Source of the DNA: Kitasatospora sp. NBC_00240
Lineage (GTDB): Bacteria; Actinomycetota; Actinomycetes; Streptomycetales; Streptomycetaceae
Length of the DNA stretch: 64,000 bases
NCBI RefSeq assembly: GCF_026342405.1
Contig: NZ_JAPEMU010000001.1
Location: 186,001-250,000 of the forward strand
Direction: 5' to 3'
The position numbers and the translations under genes were made by a program. The notes below the pieces were generated by a model. The model was given only the letters and a program-made list of their open reading frames with translations. It had not been told where the DNA came from and did not search any database. Below are positions 7,816 through 16,308 of this stretch, in pieces (position 1 is the first letter of the stretch; each line of letters begins with the position of its first letter).

Positions 7816-8397
7816 GGGCCCGCCCGGAGCATCCCCCGAGCAGGGCGACGACATCGCCGCCGAGGCCCGCTGCTGCCCCTCCGGGGGCGTGGCGGGCCTC
7901 GGACGGGGCCACGGCCGATCCCTGTCCTCACAGGCCGGAGGAAACTCTCCTCAAGTCGGCCGGGTGACGGACAAGGGCGCCTGAGCCTCGGCAGTGAGTA
8001 GCGAAGCATCCACGCCGCCCAGGGTCCCGGAGTAGGACCTGCTTGTCACCCCACCAAGTGCTCGAAGGACAGTCGCCATCGGTGGAGACCATGTGCACTC
8101 GCAGCAGGTCGGAGGCGAGGCGTCGATGCCCCACGCCCAACTGCCCGTCAGCCGTGACGGAACCCCGAGGCCGGTGGCTGGGCGCGTCGCGGTCATGCTG
8201 TGCTCGCCGGTCACCCGCTGACCGGATCCGGCGGGACGGGGCCGGCGGGCGACCGACGAGTTTGGCGAACGGCCGTCAGGAACGGCGTGAATTTCCGCCA
8301 CGGTTCGGAGTCGACCGACCCGGATCTGGCTGGCCCGGCGGGTCCGTCGCGTTCACAACCCGGCCACACATTCTCGCGACAACGGCCTCAACGACCA
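7816..8397. other. Gene-poor upstream region of the A-domain operon
   Basis: About 580 bases with lower and more even GC than the surroundings. Several short open frames occur on both strands, but none resembles a protein family I know or has a convincing ribosome site. It may hold decayed coding sequence. The promoter described next begins at its right edge. Confidence 0.4.
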
Positions 8398-8426
8398 TTG
8401 TGGCTAAGCATGTTCGAAGGTAGAGT
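8398..8426 (+). promoter_or_regulatory. Candidate sigma70-type promoter of the A-domain operon
   Basis: TTGTGG at 8398-8403, a 17-base spacer, and TAGAGT at 8421-8426. The predicted transcription start near 8433 gives a leader of about 46 bases before the ATG at 8479 and excludes the alternative upstream ATG at 8410. Confidence 0.5.
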
Positions 8427-8478
8427 CCCGGTTCTCCGAGCACGGACGGGCGCTCGCGTGCATGACCTTGGGGCGGGC

Positions 8479-10098
8479 ATGTCAACGATTCACGGTATCC
8501 ATGAGGTCTCTTCCGACTTGATTGACGTGTTCACGGAAAGTGCAATTCGTCATCCGCACCGACCGGCGCTGGTCCACCAGGGACGGGTCGTGAGTTACCG
8601 CGGGCTGCACGAGCTGGTGAACACCCTGGCCGGCCGGCTGGGCGACTCACCCGGCGTGGTCGCCGTATCCGCCACCCACACGCCGGAAACGGTCGTGGGA
8701 CTGCTCGGTGTTCTCGCCGCCGGAGGCGTCTACTGCCCCGTTGATCCGGCATTCCCGTTCGAACGCCGGCAGGCGATGGTGACGGCCGCCGGCTGTCGCA
8801 CAATGCTCGCCGCGGATTCCGGCCCGGCCACCCGACTCGGCCTGGTGCCGGTGGAGTTAGGACCGTTGGCGGAACTCCCCCCGAACCCGCCGGAAATGGC
8901 GCCGACAAGCAATTCCCCGTCGCACCGAGCCGGATCGCCGGCAGCGGCGGACACCCCTCGCTTACCGGCTCCCGGCCGCACCGGGGCCGGCGCCGAGGAT
9001 CCCGCGTACATTCTCTTCACCTCCGGCTCCACCGGGCAGCCGAAGCCCGTGGTCACCCCCCGGCGGGCCATCTCCGCCACGGTGCACTCGCTGCGCGGCC
9101 TCTTCGGCCTGATGCCCGAGGACCGCGTCCTGCAGTTCGCCTCGCTGAACTGGGACACCTGCTTCGAGGAGATCCTGCCGGCGCTCACCGCCGGCGCCGC
9201 CCTCGTCCTCGACCCCGAGGCGCACTCCGGGTCCTTCCCCCGCTTCCTGCGGATGGTCGAGCGCGAGCGGATCACCGTCCTGGACCTGCCCACCGCCTTC
9301 TGGCACGAACTGGTGCTCCACCTGGCCGAGGACGGGCTGAGCCTGCCCGGCTGCGTCCGGGTCCTGGTGATCGGCGGCGAGGCGGCGAGTCCGGCCCGCC
9401 TCGCCGACTGGAGCCGCCTGGACACCGGCCGGATCCGCCTGGTCAACACCTACGGCTGCACCGAGACCACCCTGATCACCCACGCCGTCGACCTGCACGG
9501 CCCCCAAGCCCCCTCCCCCGGCCGGGCGTGGGACGGGCGGACGAAGGCGCCGATCGGCCGCGCCCTTCCGCACGTCGTCCAACGGATCGGCGAGCAGGGT
9601 GAGTTGATCATCGGTGGGCCGGCCGTGGCACTGGGCTACCTCGGGCTGCCGCAGGCCACCGACGAGCGGTTCACCCTCGTCGACGGCGAGCGCTGCTTCC
9701 GTACCGGCGACCGGGTGAGCAGCACACCGGACGGTGTCCTCACCCACCAGGGCCGGCTCGACGGCGAGATCAAGATCCGCGGCATCCGGGTGGACCCCGC
9801 CGAGGTCGAGGCGCACCTCTCGAGCCACCCCTCGATCCAGGCGGTGGCCGTGGTGGCGGCGACGCTCGCCGGCCGCTCCGCCCTGGTCGCCTACGTGGTG
9901 CCGCGGGCCCAGGCGCGGGCGGAGGGCCTGGACACCGAAGTCCTGTCGTACTTACGGGGGCGGGTGCCCGGCCATCTCGTGCCGAGCCGGATCACCGTCG
10001 TCCCCGAACTGGTCCTCACCGCGAGCGGGAAAGTCGACCGCGCCGGATCGCACCGCCGACACACGCCCCCTGAGCAGGTCAAAGGAGACCTTCGATGA
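8479..10098 (+). CDS. Free-standing NRPS adenylation domain (basic amino acid predicted)
   Basis: A 539-residue stand-alone A domain that activates an amino acid as its aminoacyl-AMP and loads a separate carrier protein, here the next gene (ATGA overlap at 10095). Core motifs are visible: LFTSGSTGQPKP (A3; the usual Gly after PK is Pro), YGCTET (A5; Pro replaced by Cys), RTGDRV (A7), KIRGIRVDPAEVE (A8) and the catalytic Lys in TASGKVDRA (A10). Reading the specificity pocket by alignment to GrsA gives D-T-E-D-V-G-T-L-I-K. The Glu at 239 and Asp at 278 are typical of Lys/Arg-type pockets. A Pro/Ser/Ala-rich insert of about 40 residues precedes A3. Three TTA codons (8857, 8962, 9952) imply bldA dependence. 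ATG at 8479 fits the promoter at 8398; the ribosome site (GGGGCGGG) is ordinary. Confidence 0.9.
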   Translation: MSTIHGIHEVSSDLIDVFTESAIRHPHRPALVHQGRVVSYRGLHELVNTLAGRLGDSPGVVAVSATHTPETVVGLLGVLAAGGVYCPVDPAFPFERRQAMVTAAGCRTMLAADSGPATRLGLVPVELGPLAELPPNPPEMAPTSNSPSHRAGSPAAADTPRLPAPGRTGAGAEDPAYILFTSGSTGQPKPVVTPRRAISATVHSLRGLFGLMPEDRVLQFASLNWDTCFEEILPALTAGAALVLDPEAHSGSFPRFLRMVERERITVLDLPTAFWHELVLHLAEDGLSLPGCVRVLVIGGEAASPARLADWSRLDTGRIRLVNTYGCTETTLITHAVDLHGPQAPSPGRAWDGRTKAPIGRALPHVVQRIGEQGELIIGGPAVALGYLGLPQATDERFTLVDGERCFRTGDRVSSTPDGVLTHQGRLDGEIKIRGIRVDPAEVEAHLSSHPSIQAVAVVAATLAGRSALVAYVVPRAQARAEGLDTEVLSYLRGRVPGHLVPSRITVVPELVLTASGKVDRAGSHRRHTPPEQVKGDLR

Positions 10099-10385
10099 GC
10101 GTTGACACCACCTCCGCCGCCTTGGGCGGAGCACCCGACGGCGCCAGACCCGAGGCCGGCCCCGGCGCCGAGACCGAGGCCGTGGTGGCGGTCTTCCGTC
10201 GGGTGCTGGAGAACCCCGACGCCGGGGCGGACACCGACTTCTTCCAGCTCGGCGGCGACTCGCTGATCGCCACCCGGGTGCTGAGCGCGATCGCCCGGGG
10301 CCACGGCGTCGAGCTGTCCTTCGAGGACTTCCTGCTCGCGCCCACCCCCCGGGGGCTCGCCGGAAAGATCGCGGCCGCCCGGTGA
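10095..10385 (+). CDS. Free-standing peptidyl carrier protein
   Basis: A 96-residue acyl/peptidyl carrier protein. The phosphopantetheine site is FFQLGGDSL with the acceptor Ser at about residue 56, and the helix after it (IATRVLSAIARGHG) is typical. The first 25 residues are a Gly/Ala/Pro-rich flexible lead. AAAGGAG at 10080-10086 precedes the ATG, which overlaps the A-domain stop; its own stop overlaps the GTG start of the amine oxidase. This strict coupling indicates that the A domain, carrier and oxidase act in sequence on a tethered aminoacyl group. It needs a phosphopantetheinyl transferase, not seen in this window. Confidence 0.93.
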   Translation: MSVDTTSAALGGAPDGARPEAGPGAETEAVVAVFRRVLENPDAGADTDFFQLGGDSLIATRVLSAIARGHGVELSFEDFLLAPTPRGLAGKIAAAR

Positions 10386-11749
10386 GCGCCCGGGACGACG
10401 CCGCCTCCGGGCCGGCCGGCGGCAGACCCGTCGCGAGCGCCGTGGTGGTCGGGGCCGGACTCGCCGGGCTGACCGCCGCGACCGGCCTGGCCGCCCACGG
10501 GGTCGAGGTCACCGTGCTGGAGGCGCGCGACCGGGTCGGCGGCCGCACCCACGGCCTCCAGGTATCACCCGAAGGCTGGATCGACGCCGGCGCCGCCTAC
10601 CTGGGTGACCGCCACACGCACCTGCACGCCCTGCTGGCCGAGTTGGGCCTGAAGACCATCCCCACCACGATGCTGGGCGCCAGTCGGTTCGCGCTCGGCG
10701 CCGGGCACGCCACCCGGGACGGCAGGTTCCCGCCGCTCAACGCCGTGGCGCTCGGCGACCTGTTCGAGCTGCTGGCCGAACTCACCGCCACCGTACGGCC
10801 CGAGGCGCCGTGGCTGACCCCGGACGCCGAACGCCTCGACACCCTGACGGTGGCCGACTGGGCCGAACAGCACCTGACCCACCCGGACGCGCGGCTCTTC
10901 CTCCCGCTCTTCCTGGGCGAGATGATGGCGGCCGACCCGGCCGAGGTGTCCGTCCTGCACCTGGCGTTCTACCTGCGCTCGGGCGGCGGGCTGCGCTACC
11001 TGAACGCCTTCGAGGGCGGCGCCCAGCAGGACCGGGTGGCCGGCGGTGCCCACCAGGTGTGCGAACGGCTGGCCGAGCGCCTGGGTACCCGGGTGCGGCT
11101 CGGCGAACCCGTCCTGGCGGTGGACCAGGACGCCCACGGGGTCACCGTCCGCTCCGCCCGCGGCGAGCACCGGGCGGACGTCGCGGTGCTGGCCCTGCCC
11201 CCGCTGCTGGCCGACGCCGTCGAGCAGCGACCCGAACCGCCGGTACGCCGGGCGAGCAGCCGGACCGGCCGGGGCTGCGCGGTCAAGGTGAACCTTGTGT
11301 ACCCGGCGCCGCTCTGGCGGGAGGGCGGGCTGTCCGGGTGGTCGGTCAACGCCGAGGGCCCGCTGCTCTCCACGGTGGACGACTCCCCCGAGGGCGGGGC
11401 CGGCGTGCTGACCGGATTCGTCACCGGGGCCGAGGCCCACCGGTTCGCGGCGCTCACCCCCGAGCGACAGCGCGCGGCCGCGGTCGAGCAGGCCGCCCGG
11501 CTGTTCCCGATGCTCCCCGAGCCGGTCGGCTTCCATTGCACCGACTGGGTCAACGAGCAGTACAGCCAAGGCTGTTACGCGGCCCTGTTCGGGCCGGGCG
11601 ACTGGCTCCGGCAGGGCCCGACACTGACCACCCCGCACCATCGGGTGCACTGGGCCGGCACCGAGACGAGCACCGAGTTCTTCGGCCTGATGGAGGGCGC
11701 GATCCGATCCGGCCGTCGGGTGGTCGCTGAGATCCTCGCCCGCAGGTAG
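10382..11749 (+). CDS. FAD-dependent amine oxidase
   Basis: A 455-residue flavin monoamine oxidase/L-amino acid oxidase-type enzyme. The N-terminal dinucleotide-binding motif VVVGAGLAGLTAATGL and EARDRVGGRT are present, and the C-terminal FAD motif reads HWAGTETSTEFFGLMEGAI. GTG at 10382 overlaps the carrier-protein stop. The family oxidises primary or secondary amines to imines using oxygen. Given the gene order, a carrier-bound amino acid or its released product is the likely substrate, which could yield an imine, enamine or (after hydrolysis) aldehyde/keto group. A 278-base gap separates it from the next gene, containing only a short inverted repeat (ACTGG-ACCA-CCAGT, 11924-11937). Confidence 0.9.
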   Translation: MSARDDAASGPAGGRPVASAVVVGAGLAGLTAATGLAAHGVEVTVLEARDRVGGRTHGLQVSPEGWIDAGAAYLGDRHTHLHALLAELGLKTIPTTMLGASRFALGAGHATRDGRFPPLNAVALGDLFELLAELTATVRPEAPWLTPDAERLDTLTVADWAEQHLTHPDARLFLPLFLGEMMAADPAEVSVLHLAFYLRSGGGLRYLNAFEGGAQQDRVAGGAHQVCERLAERLGTRVRLGEPVLAVDQDAHGVTVRSARGEHRADVAVLALPPLLADAVEQRPEPPVRRASSRTGRGCAVKVNLVYPAPLWREGGLSGWSVNAEGPLLSTVDDSPEGGAGVLTGFVTGAEAHRFAALTPERQRAAAVEQAARLFPMLPEPVGFHCTDWVNEQYSQGCYAALFGPGDWLRQGPTLTTPHHRVHWAGTETSTEFFGLMEGAIRSGRRVVAEILARR

Positions 11750-12027
11750 CTCCGGCCCCGCCGACCCACCGAACAATCCCCGACCCGACCGACCTCCGAA
11801 CCGACCCTGGACAGGGCCCCCGGCGTGGTGCGGTGATGCCTCCGCGCGACCCGAACGCGGACAGACCACCCCCTCGCCCACCGGCTCAACCGCCGCACCG
11901 CCGCACCGCGATCGACCGCCACCACTGGACCACCAGTCCACCGTGGGCTGGTTCTGCTTCCACTCAGTCAGCCCGACGCCGGTTCCACAAGAACTCGCGC
12001 CGGGCACCGCATCCCTGGGAGACCGCC

Positions 12028-13734
12028 ATGAGCGAACCGAGTTCCGTCGCGCCCCTCGCCGCCAGACGGCAGCTGATGACCGAGGCGACCCTCGGTGCCG
12101 GCAATTTCCTGGACCACGCCATCGCGGTGAACCCCAACCGCGCCGTGCCGTTCGCCTACAGCCACCACACCGACCACCGCGGCGCGGTGGTCCTGCGCGG
12201 GCACAGCCTGCTCGACCTCGCCGCCCTGCGCGACCGCTACGCCACCTGGTACCGGGCGAACGGCGTGCGCCCCGGCGAGCCGGTCGGCGTGGTGGTCGGC
12301 GAGGGCCTGGAGCCCGTCCTGCACTTCCTCGCGCTCACGGCGCTCGGCGCCGTCCCCGCCCTGGTCAACGACGCCATGCGGCACGACGTCATGGTGCGCT
12401 ACCTCAACCAGGTGGGCGTGGTCGGCATCGTCGCGGACGATCCCACCCGGCTGGCCGCGGCCTACCGCGAGGACCCCGGGCGGCGCCCGCGCTTCATCGC
12501 CATGGCGGCCGAGATCCAGGCCTTCGACAGCGCGTCGGCGCCGCTGCCCGAGGACTACCCGTACCGGCACGCGGCGGACGACGTGGTCGGGCTGATCCAC
12601 TCCTCCGGCACCACCGGTACACCGAAGTCCACCATGCTGGCGCACCGGCAGTTCTGGGACGGCAAGCAGCCGCGGATGGAGCGGTTCCCGGCGGAACCGT
12701 ACGACCGGCTGATGTCGCTGATGCCGCACACCCACGCCGGCGGCCTGAGCTACTTCCTCACAGCCGCGCTGATCGGCCTGCCGACCGTGGTGATGTCCGA
12801 CTGGCGGCGCGCGGTGGTCGAGCCGGTGATGGAGGCCTTCCGGCCCACCATGGTCGCGTCCTTCCCGCGGACCTTCGTCGAGCTGGCCACCGGCGAACTG
12901 CCGGTCGAGGGCGCCGCGAAGGTGCACTCCTGGTTCAACACCGGCGACAGCGCGCACTACGGGCACATCCGCCGCCTGGTGCAGCTCGGCGAGCGGCCGG
13001 CCGGTCTGATCAAGCCCTGGCTGCTCCCGCAGCAGCAGGCCGCCGAAGCCGCCCTGCCCGGTTCGCAGTTCATCGACGGGCTGGGCTCCTCCGAGATGGG
13101 CATGGCCCTGTTCGGCCAGGTGACCGCGCCCGAGAGCCCCCGGGACGACCGCTGCGTCGGCAGACCCACCGAGGCGGTGGTCAGGGCCGCGGTGCTGGAC
13201 GAGAACGGCGACGAAGTCCCGGACGGTACGGTCGGGATGCTCGCGGTGGTCAGCCCTTCGCTGACCCCGGGCTACTGGAACAACCCCCGGCTGACGGCCA
13301 CCTTCGAGCTGGCCGGCCACTGGCTGACCGGCGACATGGCCCGGCGCGACGCCGACGGCCGGTTCTACCACCTCGACCGGACGGTGGACGTGATCGACAC
13401 CGTCGGCGGCCCGGTCTACAGCCTGCCGATCGAGGAGGTGCTGCTGGCCGACTGCGCAGAGCTGGTCCGGGACTGCTCGGTGGTCGGTGTGCCCGGCCCG
13501 CCCGGAGAGGGCCAACGTCCCATCGCGGTGGTGCAGTTGCAGGCCGACGCCGGACAGTTCACGGCCGAGGAGGTGCAGGAGGCCGCCAACAAGGCGCTGG
13601 CGGGGGCCGGTCTGACCCCGCTCGCCGCGGTCAGCATCGCCCGCACCCCCGAGGAGTTCCCGCTCGGGCCCACCGGCAAGGTGCTCAAGCGCGAACTGCG
13701 GACGCGCTTCGCCACCCTCTTCACCGGCCAGTAG
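12028..13734 (+). CDS. Class I adenylate-forming ligase (acyl-CoA synthetase-like)
   Basis: A 568-residue ANL-superfamily enzyme that makes an acyl- or aminoacyl-AMP. Motifs: HSSGTTGTPKSTMLAH (A3), GLGSSEMG in the A5 position, WLTGDMARRD (A7), LDRTVDVIDTVGG (A8-like; the usual R-x-K/D-D is changed), and the catalytic Lys in PLGPTGKVLKREL near the C-terminus. These deviations, compared with ordinary acyl-CoA synthetases, indicate an unusual substrate or acceptor. ATG at 12028 has GGGAGA at 12017-12022. Only 8 bases separate its stop from the aminomutase start. Whether the acceptor is CoA, the free-standing carrier protein or an amine is unknown. Confidence 0.85.
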   Translation: MSEPSSVAPLAARRQLMTEATLGAGNFLDHAIAVNPNRAVPFAYSHHTDHRGAVVLRGHSLLDLAALRDRYATWYRANGVRPGEPVGVVVGEGLEPVLHFLALTALGAVPALVNDAMRHDVMVRYLNQVGVVGIVADDPTRLAAAYREDPGRRPRFIAMAAEIQAFDSASAPLPEDYPYRHAADDVVGLIHSSGTTGTPKSTMLAHRQFWDGKQPRMERFPAEPYDRLMSLMPHTHAGGLSYFLTAALIGLPTVVMSDWRRAVVEPVMEAFRPTMVASFPRTFVELATGELPVEGAAKVHSWFNTGDSAHYGHIRRLVQLGERPAGLIKPWLLPQQQAAEAALPGSQFIDGLGSSEMGMALFGQVTAPESPRDDRCVGRPTEAVVRAAVLDENGDEVPDGTVGMLAVVSPSLTPGYWNNPRLTATFELAGHWLTGDMARRDADGRFYHLDRTVDVIDTVGGPVYSLPIEEVLLADCAELVRDCSVVGVPGPPGEGQRPIAVVQLQADAGQFTAEEVQEAANKALAGAGLTPLAAVSIARTPEEFPLGPTGKVLKRELRTRFATLFTGQ

Positions 13735-13742
13735 CACCACCG

Positions 13743-15140
13743 ATGGACCACCACGTGATCCGGCAGCCGTACCAGTACGTACGGACCCCGCTGGCCGAGC
13801 CGGACTGGCGCCGGCTGCCCGGGTGGCGCGACGTCACCACGGCGCAGTGGCGGGACGCCCAATGGCAGCGGGCGCACTGTGTGCAGAACCTCCGGCAGCT
13901 CCGGGCCGTCGTCGGCGACCTGCTGACCGACCGGTTCTACCAGGAACTCACCGCCGACCAGGCGCAGTTCGCCACCATGTCCATGCTGCTGCCGCCGCAG
14001 ATGCTGAACACCATGGCGCCGACCGCCCCGACCGAGGCCGAGGCGTTCACCGAGGCGTTCCTGGCCGACCCCGTCCGCCGCTACATGCTGCCGGTGCGCG
14101 CGGACCGGCACCCGCGGTGGCCGAGCCATCCGAAGGCGGAGCGCGACTCGCTGCACGAGGCCGAGATGTGGGTGGTGGAGGGGCTCACCCACCGCTACCC
14201 CACCAAGGTGCTGGCCGAGTTGGTCTCCACCTGCCCGCAGTACTGCGGCCATTGCACCCGGATGGACCTGGTCGGCAACTCCACCCCGCAGGTCACCAAG
14301 GCCCGGCTGGCGCTCCGGCCGGGCGACCGGCAGGAGCAGATGCTCGACTACCTCAAGCGCACGCCGACCGTCCGCGACGTGGTGCTCTCCGGCGGCGACC
14401 TTGCCAACGTGCCCTGGCCGCAGCTGGAGACCTTCCTGCTCAGGCTGCTGGAGCTGGGCTCGGTGCGCGACATCCGGCTCGCCAGCAAGGCGGTGGTGGG
14501 CCTGCCGCAGCACTGGCTGCAGCCCCGGGTGGTCGAGGGGCTGGCCCGGGTGGCCGCGGTCGCGGCCCGGCGCGCGGTCAACCTCGCCGTGCACACCCAC
14601 GCCAACCACGCGCAGTCGGTGACGCCGCTGGTCGCCGAGGCGGCCCGGGCGCTGCTGGACGCCGGGGTGCGGGACGTCCGCAACCAGGGCGTGCTGATGC
14701 GCGGTGTCAACGCCACCCCCGAGGACCTGCTGGACCTCTGCTTCGCCCTCCAGGACGAGGCGAACATCCTGCCCTACTACTTCTACCTCTGCGACATGAT
14801 CCCCAACGCCGAGCACTGGCGCACCTCCGTGCACGAGGCCCAGCTGCTGCAGGAGGCGATCATGGGCTACCTGCCCGGCCACGCCACCCCGCGGATCGTC
14901 TGCGACGTACCGCGGGTGGGCAAGCGCTGGGTGCACCAGGCGGTCGCGTACGACCGCGAACGCGGCATCTCCTACTGGACCAAGAACTACCGCACCGCCC
15001 TCGACGTCAAGGAGGCGGGCGACGCCGGGCCCGACCCGCTGCTCGAGCGCCGGTACCCGTACCACGACCCGGTGGACACCCTGCCCGAGCCCGGCCGGCG
15101 CTGGTGGTCGGAGCAGCGGCCCGCCGGACCCCGGATCTGA
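13743..15140 (+). CDS. KamA-family radical SAM 2,3-aminomutase (lysine or arginine type)
   Basis: A 465-residue radical SAM, PLP-dependent aminomutase that would move the alpha-amino group of an L-amino acid to C3. The [4Fe-4S] triad is CPQYCGHC (C164, C168, C171). The PLP Lys is probably K394 in VPRVGKRW. The two aspartates that hold the distal amino group of lysine in clostridial lysine 2,3-aminomutase (D293 and D330) are matched by D351 in FYLCDMIPN and D388 in IVCDVPR; glutamate 2,3-aminomutases lack this pair. The substrate is therefore predicted to be basic: lysine, arginine or ornithine. The C-terminal YWTKNYRTAL region differs from AblA proteins. It is embedded in the ligase operon, so a beta-amino acid (beta-lysine most simply) is the probable building block. 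Confidence 0.88.
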   Translation: MDHHVIRQPYQYVRTPLAEPDWRRLPGWRDVTTAQWRDAQWQRAHCVQNLRQLRAVVGDLLTDRFYQELTADQAQFATMSMLLPPQMLNTMAPTAPTEAEAFTEAFLADPVRRYMLPVRADRHPRWPSHPKAERDSLHEAEMWVVEGLTHRYPTKVLAELVSTCPQYCGHCTRMDLVGNSTPQVTKARLALRPGDRQEQMLDYLKRTPTVRDVVLSGGDLANVPWPQLETFLLRLLELGSVRDIRLASKAVVGLPQHWLQPRVVEGLARVAAVAARRAVNLAVHTHANHAQSVTPLVAEAARALLDAGVRDVRNQGVLMRGVNATPEDLLDLCFALQDEANILPYYFYLCDMIPNAEHWRTSVHEAQLLQEAIMGYLPGHATPRIVCDVPRVGKRWVHQAVAYDRERGISYWTKNYRTALDVKEAGDAGPDPLLERRYPYHDPVDTLPEPGRRWWSEQRPAGPRI

Positions 15141-15237
15141 GCCGGGCGGCACCACCCCCACCCCGGCGCGAACCCGTCCGTGCCGCCACGCACCTCCCCC
15201 GCCCACACCCCGGTGACGCTTCTCCGTGAGGATCACG

Positions 15238-16308
15238 ATGACCAAACCCCCGACGACGCGCGAGCCCGACGGCCCGGCGTCCGCCTCCGACGGCCCGCTG
15301 CGCCGCATGTGCTGGATCTTCCCCGACCGGGAGTCCACCCGGGCCGCCGCCATGTGGCCGGACTTCTTCTGGAACCTCTACGCCGAGGTCGCCGAGGGCC
15401 TGGGCATGAGCTGGACCAGGCACGCGCCGGACGCGGTGACCGTGGACGCCACCGTCACCGGCAGGCCCCAGGTCTACGTGGACGGCGAGCCGGTCTCCCC
15501 GCAGGACACCCTCTTCGTCACCGCGCTGTACTCGCTGCCCTACCAGTCGATGGACATCTTCAACCAGTACGCGCTCTACGCCGTGCTCGAACAGAGCGGC
15601 TTCTACCTGCCGTTCCCGCCGCAGGTGTCGCTGATCGGCAACGACAAGCTGGCCACCCTGCTGCACCTCGGCGGCTCCCCGGTGCCGCCGATCCCGACCG
15701 TCCGGATCGGCACCGGCCGCGACGTCGACAAGAACCTCCACGAAGTGGCGCTCAGGAACGTGACCTACCCGGCGCTGGTCAAGCCGGCCGGGTGGTGCGG
15801 CGGCGGCGGGATCAACCTGGCCCGCGGCCCCGAGGACATCCGGGGCCTGGCCAGCCTGGCGCAGGGCGGCGACACCACCCTCGTGGTCCAGCCCTACCTC
15901 GGCGACGGCACCGTCGACTACCGGGTGTACGTGGTGGACGGCGAGCCGTACGCCGTGATGAAGCGGATCCCGGGGCCGGGCTCGCCGGTGGCCAACGCCA
16001 GCCGGGGCGGCGCCATGGAGTTCCCGCCCGTACCGGACGAACTGGCCGCGGCCACCGCGTACTTCGCGGAGCGGCTGCCGATCCCGTTCTTCTGCATCGA
16101 CTTCCTGCACGACGGCGAGCGGTTCTGGTTCTCCGAGCTGGAGCCGGACGGGGTGATCGCGCCCGACTTCGACGATCCGCACCGCACCCTCCAGCGGGAC
16201 ATCACCCGGGCCCGCTTCGCCGCCTACCGCACCGCGCACGCCAAGTGGCTGGCCAACGGCACGAACGGCCGCCCGGCCGGGATCGCCCCCAGGACGGTGA
16301 CGGCATGA
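15238..16308 (+). CDS. ATP-grasp ligase
   Basis: A 356-residue ATP-grasp-fold enzyme, which joins a carboxylate (as acyl-phosphate) to an amine or other nucleophile. Visible elements: the central-domain Lys and Gly-rich loop LVKPAGWCGGGGINLARG (about residues 182-199), the adenine-binding VVQPYLGDGTVDYRVYVVDG segment, and late acidic metal ligands in FFCIDFLH and FWFSELEPDGV. Similar layout to RimK/GshB-type amide ligases, but no close named family recognised. ATG at 15238 follows GAGGA. Its stop overlaps the start of the following ligase (ATGA). In this operon it is the best candidate for a dedicated amide-bond former acting on the beta-amino acid. Confidence 0.82.
   Translation: MTKPPTTREPDGPASASDGPLRRMCWIFPDRESTRAAAMWPDFFWNLYAEVAEGLGMSWTRHAPDAVTVDATVTGRPQVYVDGEPVSPQDTLFVTALYSLPYQSMDIFNQYALYAVLEQSGFYLPFPPQVSLIGNDKLATLLHLGGSPVPPIPTVRIGTGRDVDKNLHEVALRNVTYPALVKPAGWCGGGGINLARGPEDIRGLASLAQGGDTTLVVQPYLGDGTVDYRVYVVDGEPYAVMKRIPGPGSPVANASRGGAMEFPPVPDELAAATAYFAERLPIPFFCIDFLHDGERFWFSELEPDGVIAPDFDDPHRTLQRDITRARFAAYRTAHAKWLANGTNGRPAGIAPRTVTA

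Noticed and set aside
8410..8478. Alternative ATG start at 8410 for the stand-alone A domain
   Set aside because: It lies inside the candidate promoter spacer, and the extra residues have no A-domain likeness.
13743..15140. Glutamate 2,3-aminomutase or EpmB assignment for the radical SAM protein
   Set aside because: Both lysine-binding aspartates are kept, and the protein is longer and has a different C-terminus than EpmB.
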